Source: an uncultured Clostridia bacterium
Lineage (GTDB): Bacteria > Bacillota > Clostridia > Christensenellales > UBA1242
Reading direction: 5' to 3'
Length of the DNA: 17,835 nt
NCBI GenBank assembly: GCA_947631875.1
Contig: CANRMV010000010.1
Location: 1 to 17,835 of the forward strand
Of this stretch, positions 6,049 through 13,677 are shown in pieces (position 1 is the first letter of the stretch; every line of letters starts with the position of its first letter). A model generated the notes under the pieces. It was not told where the DNA came from and ran no database searches. It saw nothing but the letters and a program-made list of their open reading frames with translations. Both the position numbers and the translations under genes were made by a program.

Positions 6049-9000
6049 TGAAGGCGTTTTTGGATTTTCTTAAACAGTTTTTGCCTCAAAGTGAAGAACT
6101 TGGGGGCTTTTTTGTTGGTGAGAAAGTTTTGACGATTGCACAAGAGGATGCGTTTGTTTATGTTTGTGGCGATTTTGTTTCTGCAAGCAAGTTGAAACGC
6201 GGCTTGGAGGCGGCAGGTAAAAAACTTGAAATCATTTCTTGCGGCAGAGAAAATGAGGACGAGCATGATGTTAATTTGTTCCACTTTGCAAACTCAATTT
6301 CAAACTTTTTACAAAAGAAAATTTCTGGGCTGATTTTTTTGCCATCATCACTTACAACCAAATTTGATTTGGAATTTTTAAAACAACACAAAAGTTTTGC
6401 GGTGGGGCAAGAGGTGAGCCTTGAAAACCTTTCCCGTGCACTTTCTGAGTTTGGATATGAGAGGGTGGACTATGTTTCAGCGGCAGGACAGTTTTCTGTT
6501 CGCGGCGATGTGGTGGACATTTTTTTGAGCGGTGATGACTATCCAACCAGACTTGAATTTTTTGATGAAGAAATTGAAAAAATCATAAATTTTGATTTTT
6601 TAACGATGAAAACGCAAAAAAATCTTGAAAAAATTGATGTTTTTCCTATTTTTTTGAAAATTGGAGCAAATTCTGTTTTTGATTTGGATGCAAAAATTTT
6701 TGTTGATGAGCCAATTAAAATTGAAAACGAATGTGACATTTTGGCAAAGTCCAGAAATGAACTTTCGTGGACAAGAGATGATTTGTTTTTGAATTTTAAA
6801 GAAACAAACTTGTCAAATTGCATAATTTTCACAAACACAAAAGAAACATCTTTTGAAAACAAAACCATTGGCCAAAAAAGTTATGTCACCGATTTTATGG
6901 AACTGAAAAACGACCTTGTTATGTTTGGCAAAGGCGGAATAAATGTTTTTTTGTTTGGCGGCGACTACTTTGAAATTTTAAAAGAATTTTTAACAACCAA
7001 CAATTTCTCTTTCAAAGAATTTAACGGCGTTCTTGACAAAAAAGTTAACATCTTTGTTTTGAGAGATTATTTTCCATATTCATTCAGTTTCTTTGAAGAA
7101 GGCATTGTTGGCATTGGCACTGACGACATGTATAAAAGCAAAAAAGTGGAGTATCGTCAGGGAAAACAAAATTTCTCCTATCTTCCAAAAGTGGGCGATT
7201 TTGTTGTGCATTCTTTTTATGGTGTGGGGCGCTGCAAGGATATTGTGAGAATGCAACTGTCGCATTTTGAAAAAGACTATTTTGTGATTGAATACAAAAA
7301 TGGCGCGCTTTTGTATCTTCCTTCTGAGCAGGCCAATTTGCTTTCCGCTTACATCGGCGGAGAAAATCCAAAACTTAACGCACTTGGCAGTTCGGAGTGG
7401 CAAAAGTTAAAACAGCGTGTTAAGGCGGATTTGAAAGAGGTTGCAATAACACTTGCCAAAATTTATAAAGAAAGAAAGGACAGTGTGGGCTTCACCTTTG
7501 TGCGAGATGATGAACTTGAAAATCAATTTGCTGACAAATTTGAGTTTGAACTTACGCCCGATCAAGCCCTTGCAATCAGCGATGTTGACAAAGATATGGA
7601 AAGCCCAAGAATTATGGACAGACTTATTTGCGGCGATGTTGGCTTTGGAAAAACAGAAGTGGCGTTTCGTGCCATTTTTAAGGCAGTTTACAACGGAAAA
7701 CAAGTGGCATTTCTTTGCCCAACCACAATTCTTTCAGAGCAACATTATCGCTCGTGCCTTTCCCGTATGAATGGCTTTGGACTTAGGATTGAAGTGCTAA
7801 ATCGTTTTCGCACAGCAAAGGAAACAGCGGACATTTATAAGCGTCTTGCCGAAGGAAAAATTGACATTTTGATTGGAACTCACAAAATTTTGAACGAAAA
7901 ACTTGTGTTTAAAGATTTGGGGCTTTTGGTGCTTGATGAGGAGCAAAGATTTGGAGTTAAGGACAAAGAAAAAATCAAAAAAATGAAAACAGATGTGGAT
8001 GTTTTAACGCTTTCTGCCACGCCAATTCCAAGAACTTTGCACATGTCTCTTTCTGGGATTAGGGACATAAGCGTGATTGCAACTCCGCCGCGTGACCGAC
8101 TTCCAATTCAAACATACGTTTCGCCTTACAGTGACGAACTTCTTTGTGATGTTTGCTCGCGGGAAATTTCAAGAAATGGAAAAGCACTTGTGCTGTTTAA
8201 TAAGGTTGCACAAATTTATGAATTTGCTCACCACGTTGCAGAACTTTTGCCAAAGGCAAAGATTGGCGTTGCACATGGGCAAATGGAGGAAAAAGAACTC
8301 TCTCGCGTGATAAACGACCTTTATGACGGGAAATTCAATCTTTTCATCTCCACAACTTTGATTGAAAATGGAATAGATTTGCCGGCACTCAACACTCTTT
8401 TTGTTGTGGATTGCGATATGTTGGGGCTTAGCCAACTTTATCAAATAAGAGGCAGAATTGGCAGGTCTGACAAACTTGCCTATGCATATTTAACTTACAA
8501 TGGCGGCAAAGTGCTAACCGAAGAGGCTTACAAAAGGCTTGATGCCATAAAAGAGTTTAGAGAACTTGGAAGCGGCTTTAAAATTGCCATGCGAGACCTT
8601 GAAATTCGTGGGGCGGGCAACATTTTGGGAAAAGAACAGCATGGACACATGCAAAAAGTTGGCTATGACATGTATGTTAGATTGCTTGACGAAGTCACGC
8701 GGGAAGTTGCTGGGCAGAAGACGGAAAACGACAAAGAAATTAAGATGGAACTTGTGCTTGATGCCTATATTTCGGAGGACTACATTTCTTCTCAGGAGGA
8801 GAGGATTGTGTTCTATGATAAGATAAGCAAAATTTCCTCAAAACAGCAATATGACACTGTTGTTGACGAACTTCAAAGCAGCAATGGAGACCTTCCGCCA
8901 GCAGTTGAAAATCTTTGCAAAATTGCCTTTTTGAAAAATCTTGCCAAGCGTTTTGATGTGCAAAAAATTAAGATAAATCAAAATGAAACATCCATTTATT

Positions 9001-9170
9001 TTTACAAAACTGAGCAGATAATCCCTCAAAGTTTGTCGAATGTTAGCAAATTTTATAATGCGCGGTTAAAATTTGAAGATTTTCCTATTCTAAAACTGGA
9101 AATATCAGGAAAAGTGATTGACAAAGTCAATTCTTTGATTGATATGTTCACCAAAGCAGAAAAAGTTTAA
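6048..9170 (+). CDS. mfd: Transcription-repair coupling factor Mfd
   Basis: A DNA translocase that removes RNA polymerase stalled at lesions and recruits UvrA. In 1040 residues the domains are: an ATPase-dead UvrB-like module with SVRGDVVDIF (about 148-157), the RNA-polymerase-interacting CarD-like domain (from about 378, YLPKVGDFVVHSFYGVG), and the RecG-type helicase. The helicase shows motif I CGDVGFGKTE (528-537), DEEQRF (630-635), LSATPIPRTLHMS, QIRGRIGRS (799-807) and the translocation motif RDLEIRGAGNILGKEQHG. A C-terminal TRCF domain follows. Most Mfd proteins have 1150-1180 residues; the shortening is in the N-terminal modules, while the motor is intact. ATG 6048 overlaps the pth stop, which suggests translational coupling. 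Confidence 0.97.
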   Translation: MKAFLDFLKQFLPQSEELGGFFVGEKVLTIAQEDAFVYVCGDFVSASKLKRGLEAAGKKLEIISCGRENEDEHDVNLFHFANSISNFLQKKISGLIFLPSSLTTKFDLEFLKQHKSFAVGQEVSLENLSRALSEFGYERVDYVSAAGQFSVRGDVVDIFLSGDDYPTRLEFFDEEIEKIINFDFLTMKTQKNLEKIDVFPIFLKIGANSVFDLDAKIFVDEPIKIENECDILAKSRNELSWTRDDLFLNFKETNLSNCIIFTNTKETSFENKTIGQKSYVTDFMELKNDLVMFGKGGINVFLFGGDYFEILKEFLTTNNFSFKEFNGVLDKKVNIFVLRDYFPYSFSFFEEGIVGIGTDDMYKSKKVEYRQGKQNFSYLPKVGDFVVHSFYGVGRCKDIVRMQLSHFEKDYFVIEYKNGALLYLPSEQANLLSAYIGGENPKLNALGSSEWQKLKQRVKADLKEVAITLAKIYKERKDSVGFTFVRDDELENQFADKFEFELTPDQALAISDVDKDMESPRIMDRLICGDVGFGKTEVAFRAIFKAVYNGKQVAFLCPTTILSEQHYRSCLSRMNGFGLRIEVLNRFRTAKETADIYKRLAEGKIDILIGTHKILNEKLVFKDLGLLVLDEEQRFGVKDKEKIKKMKTDVDVLTLSATPIPRTLHMSLSGIRDISVIATPPRDRLPIQTYVSPYSDELLCDVCSREISRNGKALVLFNKVAQIYEFAHHVAELLPKAKIGVAHGQMEEKELSRVINDLYDGKFNLFISTTLIENGIDLPALNTLFVVDCDMLGLSQLYQIRGRIGRSDKLAYAYLTYNGGKVLTEEAYKRLDAIKEFRELGSGFKIAMRDLEIRGAGNILGKEQHGHMQKVGYDMYVRLLDEVTREVAGQKTENDKEIKMELVLDAYISEDYISSQEERIVFYDKISKISSKQQYDTVVDELQSSNGDLPPAVENLCKIAFLKNLAKRFDVQKIKINQNETSIYFYKTEQIIPQSLSNVSKFYNARLKFEDFPILKLEISGKVIDKVNSLIDMFTKAEKV

Positions 9171-9189
9171 AAAAATTGCTTGGTTTTAC

Positions 9190-9218
9190 TTGTATTTTAA
9201 CTTATTTTATGTTAAAAT
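9190..9218 (+). promoter_or_regulatory. Sigma-A type promoter with inverted repeat before the PrsA-like gene
   Basis: TTGTAT (9190-9195), 17 bases, TAAAAT (9213-9218). An 8-base perfect inverted repeat, ATTTTAAC (9194-9201) and GTTAAAAT (9211-9218), spans the spacer and the whole -10 box, and a third GTTAAAA lies at 9225-9231. It is placed like an operator. I see no GC-containing terminator hairpin after mfd. Confidence 0.55.
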
Positions 9219-9246
9219 AACAAAGTTAAAACTACTTGGAGATGAA

Positions 9247-11238
9247 ATGAAAAAGAAAATACTCTCAATTTTACTTGTTTTGTGCTTGTGCGTTTCAGTT
9301 TTTGCTGGATGTTCTTTGGTTGAGATAGATGAAAAATCCTATCAAGATGCCATTGTTGCAACAATCACATATTCAGATGGTGAAAAAGATAATATAGACA
9401 AGAGAGAACTGCTCTTGGCATATTCTAGTTATGGCTACAACTACAACGATGAAGAAAATGGTTACAGCGGAGCAATTAAGCAAACTTTAAACACAGTTAT
9501 AGACCAACACATAACAATTAAAGCAGTTAAAAATTATTATAAAGATTTGGATTTGAACAACGATGAAGACCCAACAAATGACCAGCCATTGCTGAACGAC
9601 AACGAAAAATCTTATCTTTGGGAGCAAACAAGAAGTTCGCTTTTTGACAATATTGAAGAATTATATTTTGAAATTGTGGATTTTGAGATTGACGAAAACG
9701 AAGAAGATGAAACCACCGAAGAGGGTGTTGTTTACAATAAATATGTTTCAAGTGTATATTTTGAAAATGGAATTATTAAGAATAAAGATGTAACTTTGAC
9801 CATAAGAAATGACCCTGAGAATTTGAAAGTTCTTGAAAAAGATGGCAAGGAATATGTGTATGACTTTGAAAGCAAAGACTACGACTTCAAAACAGAACTT
9901 TTCAATGCTCTTTACAATGCTATGGGCGAGGACACAAAAGACCGTTCTGTTCGCGATTGGAAAAGTGCAGTTAGCCAATATGTTGACATCATTGAAAGAA
10001 ACTTTTCTTATATGAATTACAAAACAGATGCTGAGTGGCTTAAATTTGAAATTCAAAGAGTTTATGACATTTTGAAAAACAATTATCTTGTTGAAAAATA
10101 TACTGAAATTTTCAACGCTGCGCAACACAGAGACGACAACCATTCGAATATTCAAATTGACGATGTTATAAATTACTACAAAGAAAAAATTGAGGCGGAT
10201 TATCTCTCTTACAGTCAAAATCCTTCAACATATTCCGATGCAATTTTAAACAGCACAAAAGATGTTGACTACTTCTTGAAAACAAACAACGAAAATTATT
10301 TCTATGTTTCTGCAATCAAAGTGAACTTGTCAGCAAGCCAACAAAAAATTATTGACGAAGCAAACAAAAGCGGAAACCCTCTTGATAAACTTAGCATAGA
10401 CGAGATTTTTGATAATGTTTTGGCAACTCAAAGAGATGTAAGCGTTGATGTCGATGGCAAAGTGACAGGAAACGGTGGCAGGACAAACTTAAAAGCCAAT
10501 GTTTTGGATTTGCAAAGAGAACTTGAAACAAAAATTGAAAACATAAAGTTTAAATCAGTTGCCGAAATGACTGGGGATGAACAAGATGAGGCGTTGTCAG
10601 AACTTGCTTTAACAGACAGAGAAGACGAGCAAAAAAAGCAACAAGCATTTGAAGAATGGGTTAGCAAATATAATGACCTTGTTGCAAGGCAGAGAGCGGC
10701 TGTGTTTAGAGATTATGTGTTCAAATATAGTGATGACGACACAAGCAAAAATGCTGACTATGACATTGTTTTTGGCTTTAACTCTGACACCAACACTGTG
10801 CTTGCAAACTCCACTTTCAGCTCAAATGAAAATGTGAAAAACGCAATCAAAGAACTTTACAAGTCAAATCCACAAATTGGAACAACCAAACTTGTGAAAG
10901 TTGACGATGGATATTATATCTTCTTCTATGCCGGCGAAGTTGAGCCATTTGTTGAACTTTCAAACGGAAAATTTAACATAAAAGACAAAGAAGTTGTTGA
11001 GGGCGTGGTTACAGAAGACTATAAATTGGAATTCATATACAAACTTCGTCAAAAGAGAACAAGTCTGTTCTCAGACAAAACTTATTTTGATGTTTTGTAT
11101 GATGAACTTCTTTCCAATTATTCTGACAATTTCTCTGTGTTCCAGAATCTTGATATTGAGGCGTTGAAAGACAAAAACAATGCTGAAAGATGCATTGTGG
11201 AATCGATTCACATTGACGGTGATGAACTTGATGCTTAA
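9247..11238 (+). CDS. PrsA/SurA-like foldase lipoprotein, divergent parvulin domain
   Basis: A 663-residue lipoprotein: MKKK, hydrophobic core, lipobox VFAGC with the lipidated Cys at 22. Residues ~30-100 (TITYSDGEKDNIDKRELL, then a TVIDQHITIKAVKNYY helix) resemble the SurA/PrsA N-terminal helical domain. Residues ~310-360 (INYYKEKIEADY, YFYVSAIKVN) and ~485-563 (RDYVFKYSDDDT, ADYDIVFGF, GTTKLVKVDDGYYIFFYAG) look like the start and end of a parvulin domain separated by about 120 charged residues. The usual HILV histidine is absent, so isomerase activity is doubtful. It probably helps fold exported proteins outside the membrane. The location right after mfd fits clostridial order, where a PPIase gene often follows. 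The start is ATG 9247, with GGAG at 9238-9241; upstream in-frame codons lie inside mfd. Confidence 0.7.
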   Translation: MKKKILSILLVLCLCVSVFAGCSLVEIDEKSYQDAIVATITYSDGEKDNIDKRELLLAYSSYGYNYNDEENGYSGAIKQTLNTVIDQHITIKAVKNYYKDLDLNNDEDPTNDQPLLNDNEKSYLWEQTRSSLFDNIEELYFEIVDFEIDENEEDETTEEGVVYNKYVSSVYFENGIIKNKDVTLTIRNDPENLKVLEKDGKEYVYDFESKDYDFKTELFNALYNAMGEDTKDRSVRDWKSAVSQYVDIIERNFSYMNYKTDAEWLKFEIQRVYDILKNNYLVEKYTEIFNAAQHRDDNHSNIQIDDVINYYKEKIEADYLSYSQNPSTYSDAILNSTKDVDYFLKTNNENYFYVSAIKVNLSASQQKIIDEANKSGNPLDKLSIDEIFDNVLATQRDVSVDVDGKVTGNGGRTNLKANVLDLQRELETKIENIKFKSVAEMTGDEQDEALSELALTDREDEQKKQQAFEEWVSKYNDLVARQRAAVFRDYVFKYSDDDTSKNADYDIVFGFNSDTNTVLANSTFSSNENVKNAIKELYKSNPQIGTTKLVKVDDGYYIFFYAGEVEPFVELSNGKFNIKDKEVVEGVVTEDYKLEFIYKLRQKRTSLFSDKTYFDVLYDELLSNYSDNFSVFQNLDIEALKDKNNAERCIVESIHIDGDELDA

Positions 11239-11248
11239 TAGTTAACAA

Positions 11249-11285
11249 AATAACTCTTGTTTGTTTGACAAGGGTTATTTTTTTT
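11249..11285 (+). terminator. Strong Rho-independent terminator of the PrsA-like gene
   Basis: AATAACTCTTGT (11249-11260) pairs with ACAAGGGTTATT (11268-11279) over 12 pairs including one G-U, with a 7-base loop and six T after the stem. The loop and right arm contain the -35 box of the next gene. Confidence 0.9.
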
Positions 11286-11302
11286 GATAAAATACTTTCA
11301 TG
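11265..11302 (+). promoter_or_regulatory. Near-consensus promoter nested in the terminator, leaderless start
   Basis: TTGACA (11265-11270), exactly 17 bases, TAAAAT (11288-11293), then ACTTTC and the ATG at 11300. The -35 box lies in the loop and right arm of the preceding terminator, and the T-tract forms part of the spacer. The predicted transcript start is on the start codon and there is no SD sequence. Confidence 0.8.
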
Positions 11303-12667
11303 GACAATAATGAAGAAAAAGATTTGCAGTTAGAGGAAAATGTGCCTGCAAAGAAGCAGTCTTTTTTTTCACGTAAAATAAACGCATATAAGGCAAAGCG
11401 AAAAGCCAAATTTGAATCAATTCAAAATCAAAAGTTGTCAGACGAAGAAGAGAAAAAAGTTGAAGAAAAATTGGAAGAGGCCAACAAAGAAGTTTCAAAA
11501 TCCAAGTCTGGCGAAAAGAAAAAACGTATTAGAAGCATAATATTTTTCATCTTTAACATCGTTTTGGTTGTTGCAATTTTGCTTTGGAACATCTACACCA
11601 CCGATGATTTTTCGCCGCTGTATTTTGCAGGCATAGACTTTTTCTATATTTTTGCATGCTTATTGATGCTGCTTGCAATTCAAATATTGGACATAACATC
11701 CGTGCACCACATGATATACAAAAAAACTATGCGTTCAAGATGGGCGTTGTCTTTTAAGTCAATGGCAACTTCAAGATATTATGATGCTATCACGCCATTG
11801 GCATCTGGCGGACAAGCCTTTATGGCAACATATCTCACAAGTAGGGATGTGCCTGCTTCAACAGCCCTTTCAATTCCAATCGCAAAACTTGTTTTTCAAA
11901 ATATAACTTGGGTTATTATTGCAGGCACTTGTCTTGTGCTAAGTTTAACCAATGGAATGTCAGCGTTTGTTTCAACAACAAGTATTATTGGTTTCATTTT
12001 GGCAATTCTCATGATTGCTGCAATTCTGTTTGTTTCTCTTTCAAAAAAGTTGGGAAAAGGTTTGGTGGCTTGGGGACTTAAACTTTGTGTTAAAATGAGA
12101 ATTATCAAAGATTATGAAAAGTCCTACGCAAAAGTTATGGGTGTTGTTGAAGATTACCAAAACATTATGAAAGAATACAGCCGCTCCAAATTTGAAATTG
12201 TTTTTCAAATCGTTTTGCACGCACTTAGAACAGTTTGCCTATACACAATTCCATACTTTATATATTTGAGTTTCCCATATGCGCACAATGCAAACTTCAT
12301 TGGAAATTATGGCGATTTCTTTATTTACACAGCGTTGATTGAACTTGCTGCAAGTTTCATTCCTCTTCCAGGCGGAACGGGCATGAACGAAATCACCTTC
12401 ACTCTTTTGTTCCAGCAATATTTGGGTGGTGCAACATTCTGGGCGCTTATTGTGTGGCGTTTCTGTTCTTATTATTATTATCTCTTGCAGGGTATTGGCA
12501 TCATTTCGTATGACACCATTTATGGAAACAGAAAATATAAATGGGTGAAAAAGCGCTTGCAACTTAGGGCAGAAAGCCAGGAATTTAGGCGAACGCAAAT
12601 TGAAAATTTCAGGCAGGAGCGCACACGTAGGCGTAAAAAAACAAAAAAATTGGAAGTAAAAGAATAA
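11300..12667 (+). CDS. Flippase-like integral membrane protein (LPG_synthase_TM / UPF0104 family)
   Basis: A 455-residue polytopic membrane protein. Residues 1-78 are a highly charged, probably coiled-coil cytoplasmic segment (DEEEKKVEEKLEEANKEV). Then come about eight hydrophobic segments between 79 and 405, with the two family loops: ITPLASGGQAFMATYL (164-179) and SFIPLPGGTGMNEITF (352-367). The ending is very basic. These motifs mark the flippase-like domain shared with the membrane half of MprF. The lysyltransferase domain of MprF is absent, so it should move or bind a lipid rather than make lysyl-phosphatidylglycerol; the substrate is unknown. The ATG at 11300 is fixed by the promoter, and a later start would drop only the charged head. 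The next gene begins a few bases downstream and may form a pair with it. Confidence 0.85.
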   Translation: MDNNEEKDLQLEENVPAKKQSFFSRKINAYKAKRKAKFESIQNQKLSDEEEKKVEEKLEEANKEVSKSKSGEKKKRIRSIIFFIFNIVLVVAILLWNIYTTDDFSPLYFAGIDFFYIFACLLMLLAIQILDITSVHHMIYKKTMRSRWALSFKSMATSRYYDAITPLASGGQAFMATYLTSRDVPASTALSIPIAKLVFQNITWVIIAGTCLVLSLTNGMSAFVSTTSIIGFILAILMIAAILFVSLSKKLGKGLVAWGLKLCVKMRIIKDYEKSYAKVMGVVEDYQNIMKEYSRSKFEIVFQIVLHALRTVCLYTIPYFIYLSFPYAHNANFIGNYGDFFIYTALIELAASFIPLPGGTGMNEITFTLLFQQYLGGATFWALIVWRFCSYYYYLLQGIGIISYDTIYGNRKYKWVKKRLQLRAESQEFRRTQIENFRQERTRRRKKTKKLEVKE

Positions 12668-12695
12668 ATTTTTGTCATATCAAAAAACTAATTGT

Positions 12696-13220
12696 ATGAC
12701 TAAAAAAGAGGTTGCTTTAACTTTTGGTGTGGTTATTTTAAGCATATTGCTTATCACATCTGTTATTTTGGGGTTGACGGGCTATTTGTCGTCAGCAACT
12801 TATCTTTCTTCAAATGCAGATTTAGTGGTGGGTGATAATGTGACAATAGGCGTGAAACCAAACGAAACAAGTGTTGTTTCCATGACTTTTGACGGCTCAT
12901 TTTTGCCGGACGAGAACATTCCGCAAATTGTTCAAATAAGCAGTGAGGATTTAAACTCCACTTTAAAAGTTCGCGTTAAAACACAAGTTTTTGGAACAAA
13001 CTCCCAATTTGATTTCATTACAACCTCTCATTTCGAAAAAAAAGAAGATGGCTATTATTATTTTGATGAGGATTTGCAAGGTGGAAACAAAATTACTTTT
13101 TGCAACTATGTTAAAACGCCAAAAGACGGGAGTTTTGTCAGCAATGAAAAATATATATTGACTTTTGTGGTTGAAACTGTTGAAAGCGAATATGTTGAAA
13201 CAATTTGGAAAAATAGTTAA
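12696..13220 (+). CDS. Membrane-anchored extracytoplasmic protein, possibly TasA/CalY-like
   Basis: Unrecognised by name. From ATG 12696 it has 174 residues: MTKKE, one long hydrophobic helix (about 7-30), then an extracytoplasmic domain. The order NADLVVGDNVTI, MTFDGSFLPDENIPQIVQI, LKVRVKTQVFG, EDGYYYFDEDLQGGNK, LTFVVETVESEYVETIW resembles TasA/camelysin-type sandwiches: a LPG loop, xVRV strand, dgWYYY-L-pG, vyaEavQ, and W near the end. This is pattern recall and not decisive. No SipW-type peptidase is in view, so it may stay anchored. The start is uncertain: TTG 12672, five bases after the flippase stop, is also in frame, and neither has an SD site. Reinitiation after the flippase gene is likely. 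Confidence 0.6.
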   Translation: MTKKEVALTFGVVILSILLITSVILGLTGYLSSATYLSSNADLVVGDNVTIGVKPNETSVVSMTFDGSFLPDENIPQIVQISSEDLNSTLKVRVKTQVFGTNSQFDFITTSHFEKKEDGYYYFDEDLQGGNKITFCNYVKTPKDGSFVSNEKYILTFVVETVESEYVETIWKNS

Positions 13221-13227
13221 TTTCATT

Positions 13228-13255
13228 TTGAAATTTTCTTATAATATAGTAAAAT
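13228..13255 (+). promoter_or_regulatory. Sigma-A type promoter before the small tail-anchored protein
   Basis: TTGAAA (13228-13233), 16 bases, TAAAAT (13250-13255), the same boxes and spacing as the rpe promoter. An overlapping TATAAT lies at 13240-13245. A 7-base inverted repeat, AATTTCA (13219-13225) and TGAAATT (13229-13235), overlaps the -35 box. AGGAGG (13265-13270) follows in the leader. Confidence 0.55.
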
Positions 13256-13275
13256 ACCATATATAGGAGGGGATT

Positions 13276-13593
13276 ATGGTCTTTATTCCACCACCACCAA
13301 AAGAATTGCAGAAAGAAAATCTTGAAAACACCACGCCACAACAACCAAATCAAAATTATGACTTGGTAAGGCCAATTCAGGATGAAGATATTCCTTCAAA
13401 AAAAGCGAAAAAGGAAAAGAAGCAAAAAGAAAAAGGGGTTAAGCCTGAAAAGCAAGAAAGAAACAGAGAAGAGAAAGTTGAAAAAGAAAGAAAACCAAGA
13501 AATGGCACAAGAGGCAAAATTGTGCTTTGTGTAATGGGGCTTCTTGCTTCTTTGGCATTGATTGGCTTTATTGTATATTTGCTCGTTTTTTAA
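13276..13593 (+). CDS. Small tail-anchored protein with Pro-rich head and Lys/Glu-rich stalk
   Basis: A 105-residue protein that I cannot assign to a family. It begins VFIPPPPKEL, continues with a Gln/Asn/Pro-rich stretch, then a dense Lys/Glu region (about 42-78: KKAKKEKKQKEKG, KVEKERKPR), and ends in one membrane helix (about 82-104: KIVLCVMGLLASLALIGFIVYLLVF) with no residues beyond it. That makes it a tail-anchored, cytoplasm-facing protein without signal peptide. The AGGAGGGG site six bases before the ATG is among the best in the window, so it is likely well expressed. It has its own promoter and a terminator right after it. A role at the membrane, for instance as an adaptor binding acidic partners, is speculation from composition. 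Confidence 0.75.
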   Translation: MVFIPPPPKELQKENLENTTPQQPNQNYDLVRPIQDEDIPSKKAKKEKKQKEKGVKPEKQERNREEKVEKERKPRNGTRGKIVLCVMGLLASLALIGFIVYLLVF

Positions 13594-13623
13594 AAAAAAC
13601 TTAAAATTTCACATAAAAAACTC

Positions 13624-13660
13624 AAAAAACACTCAAATTTTCGAGTGTTTTTTATTTTTT
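13624..13660 (+). terminator. Rho-independent terminator after the tail-anchored protein gene
   Basis: AAAAAACACTC (13624-13634) and GAGTGTTTTTT (13643-13653) form an 11-base perfect stem with an 8-base loop, followed by more T. The flanking A and T runs make it able to work in both directions. The next start codon is only 17 bases beyond. Confidence 0.85.
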
Positions 13661-13677
13661 TTGGCAATAATTCAAGC

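Noticed and set aside
9139..9246. N-terminal extension of the PrsA-like protein by 36 residues
   Set aside because: It overlaps mfd and would put residues before a perfect lipoprotein signal; GGAG at 9238 fits ATG 9247.
9748..10218. 156-residue open frame on the minus strand inside the PrsA-like gene
   Set aside because: Antisense of Asp/Glu/Lys/Asn-rich coding text gives Val/Phe/Ile/Leu-rich pseudo-membrane sequence; no start signals.
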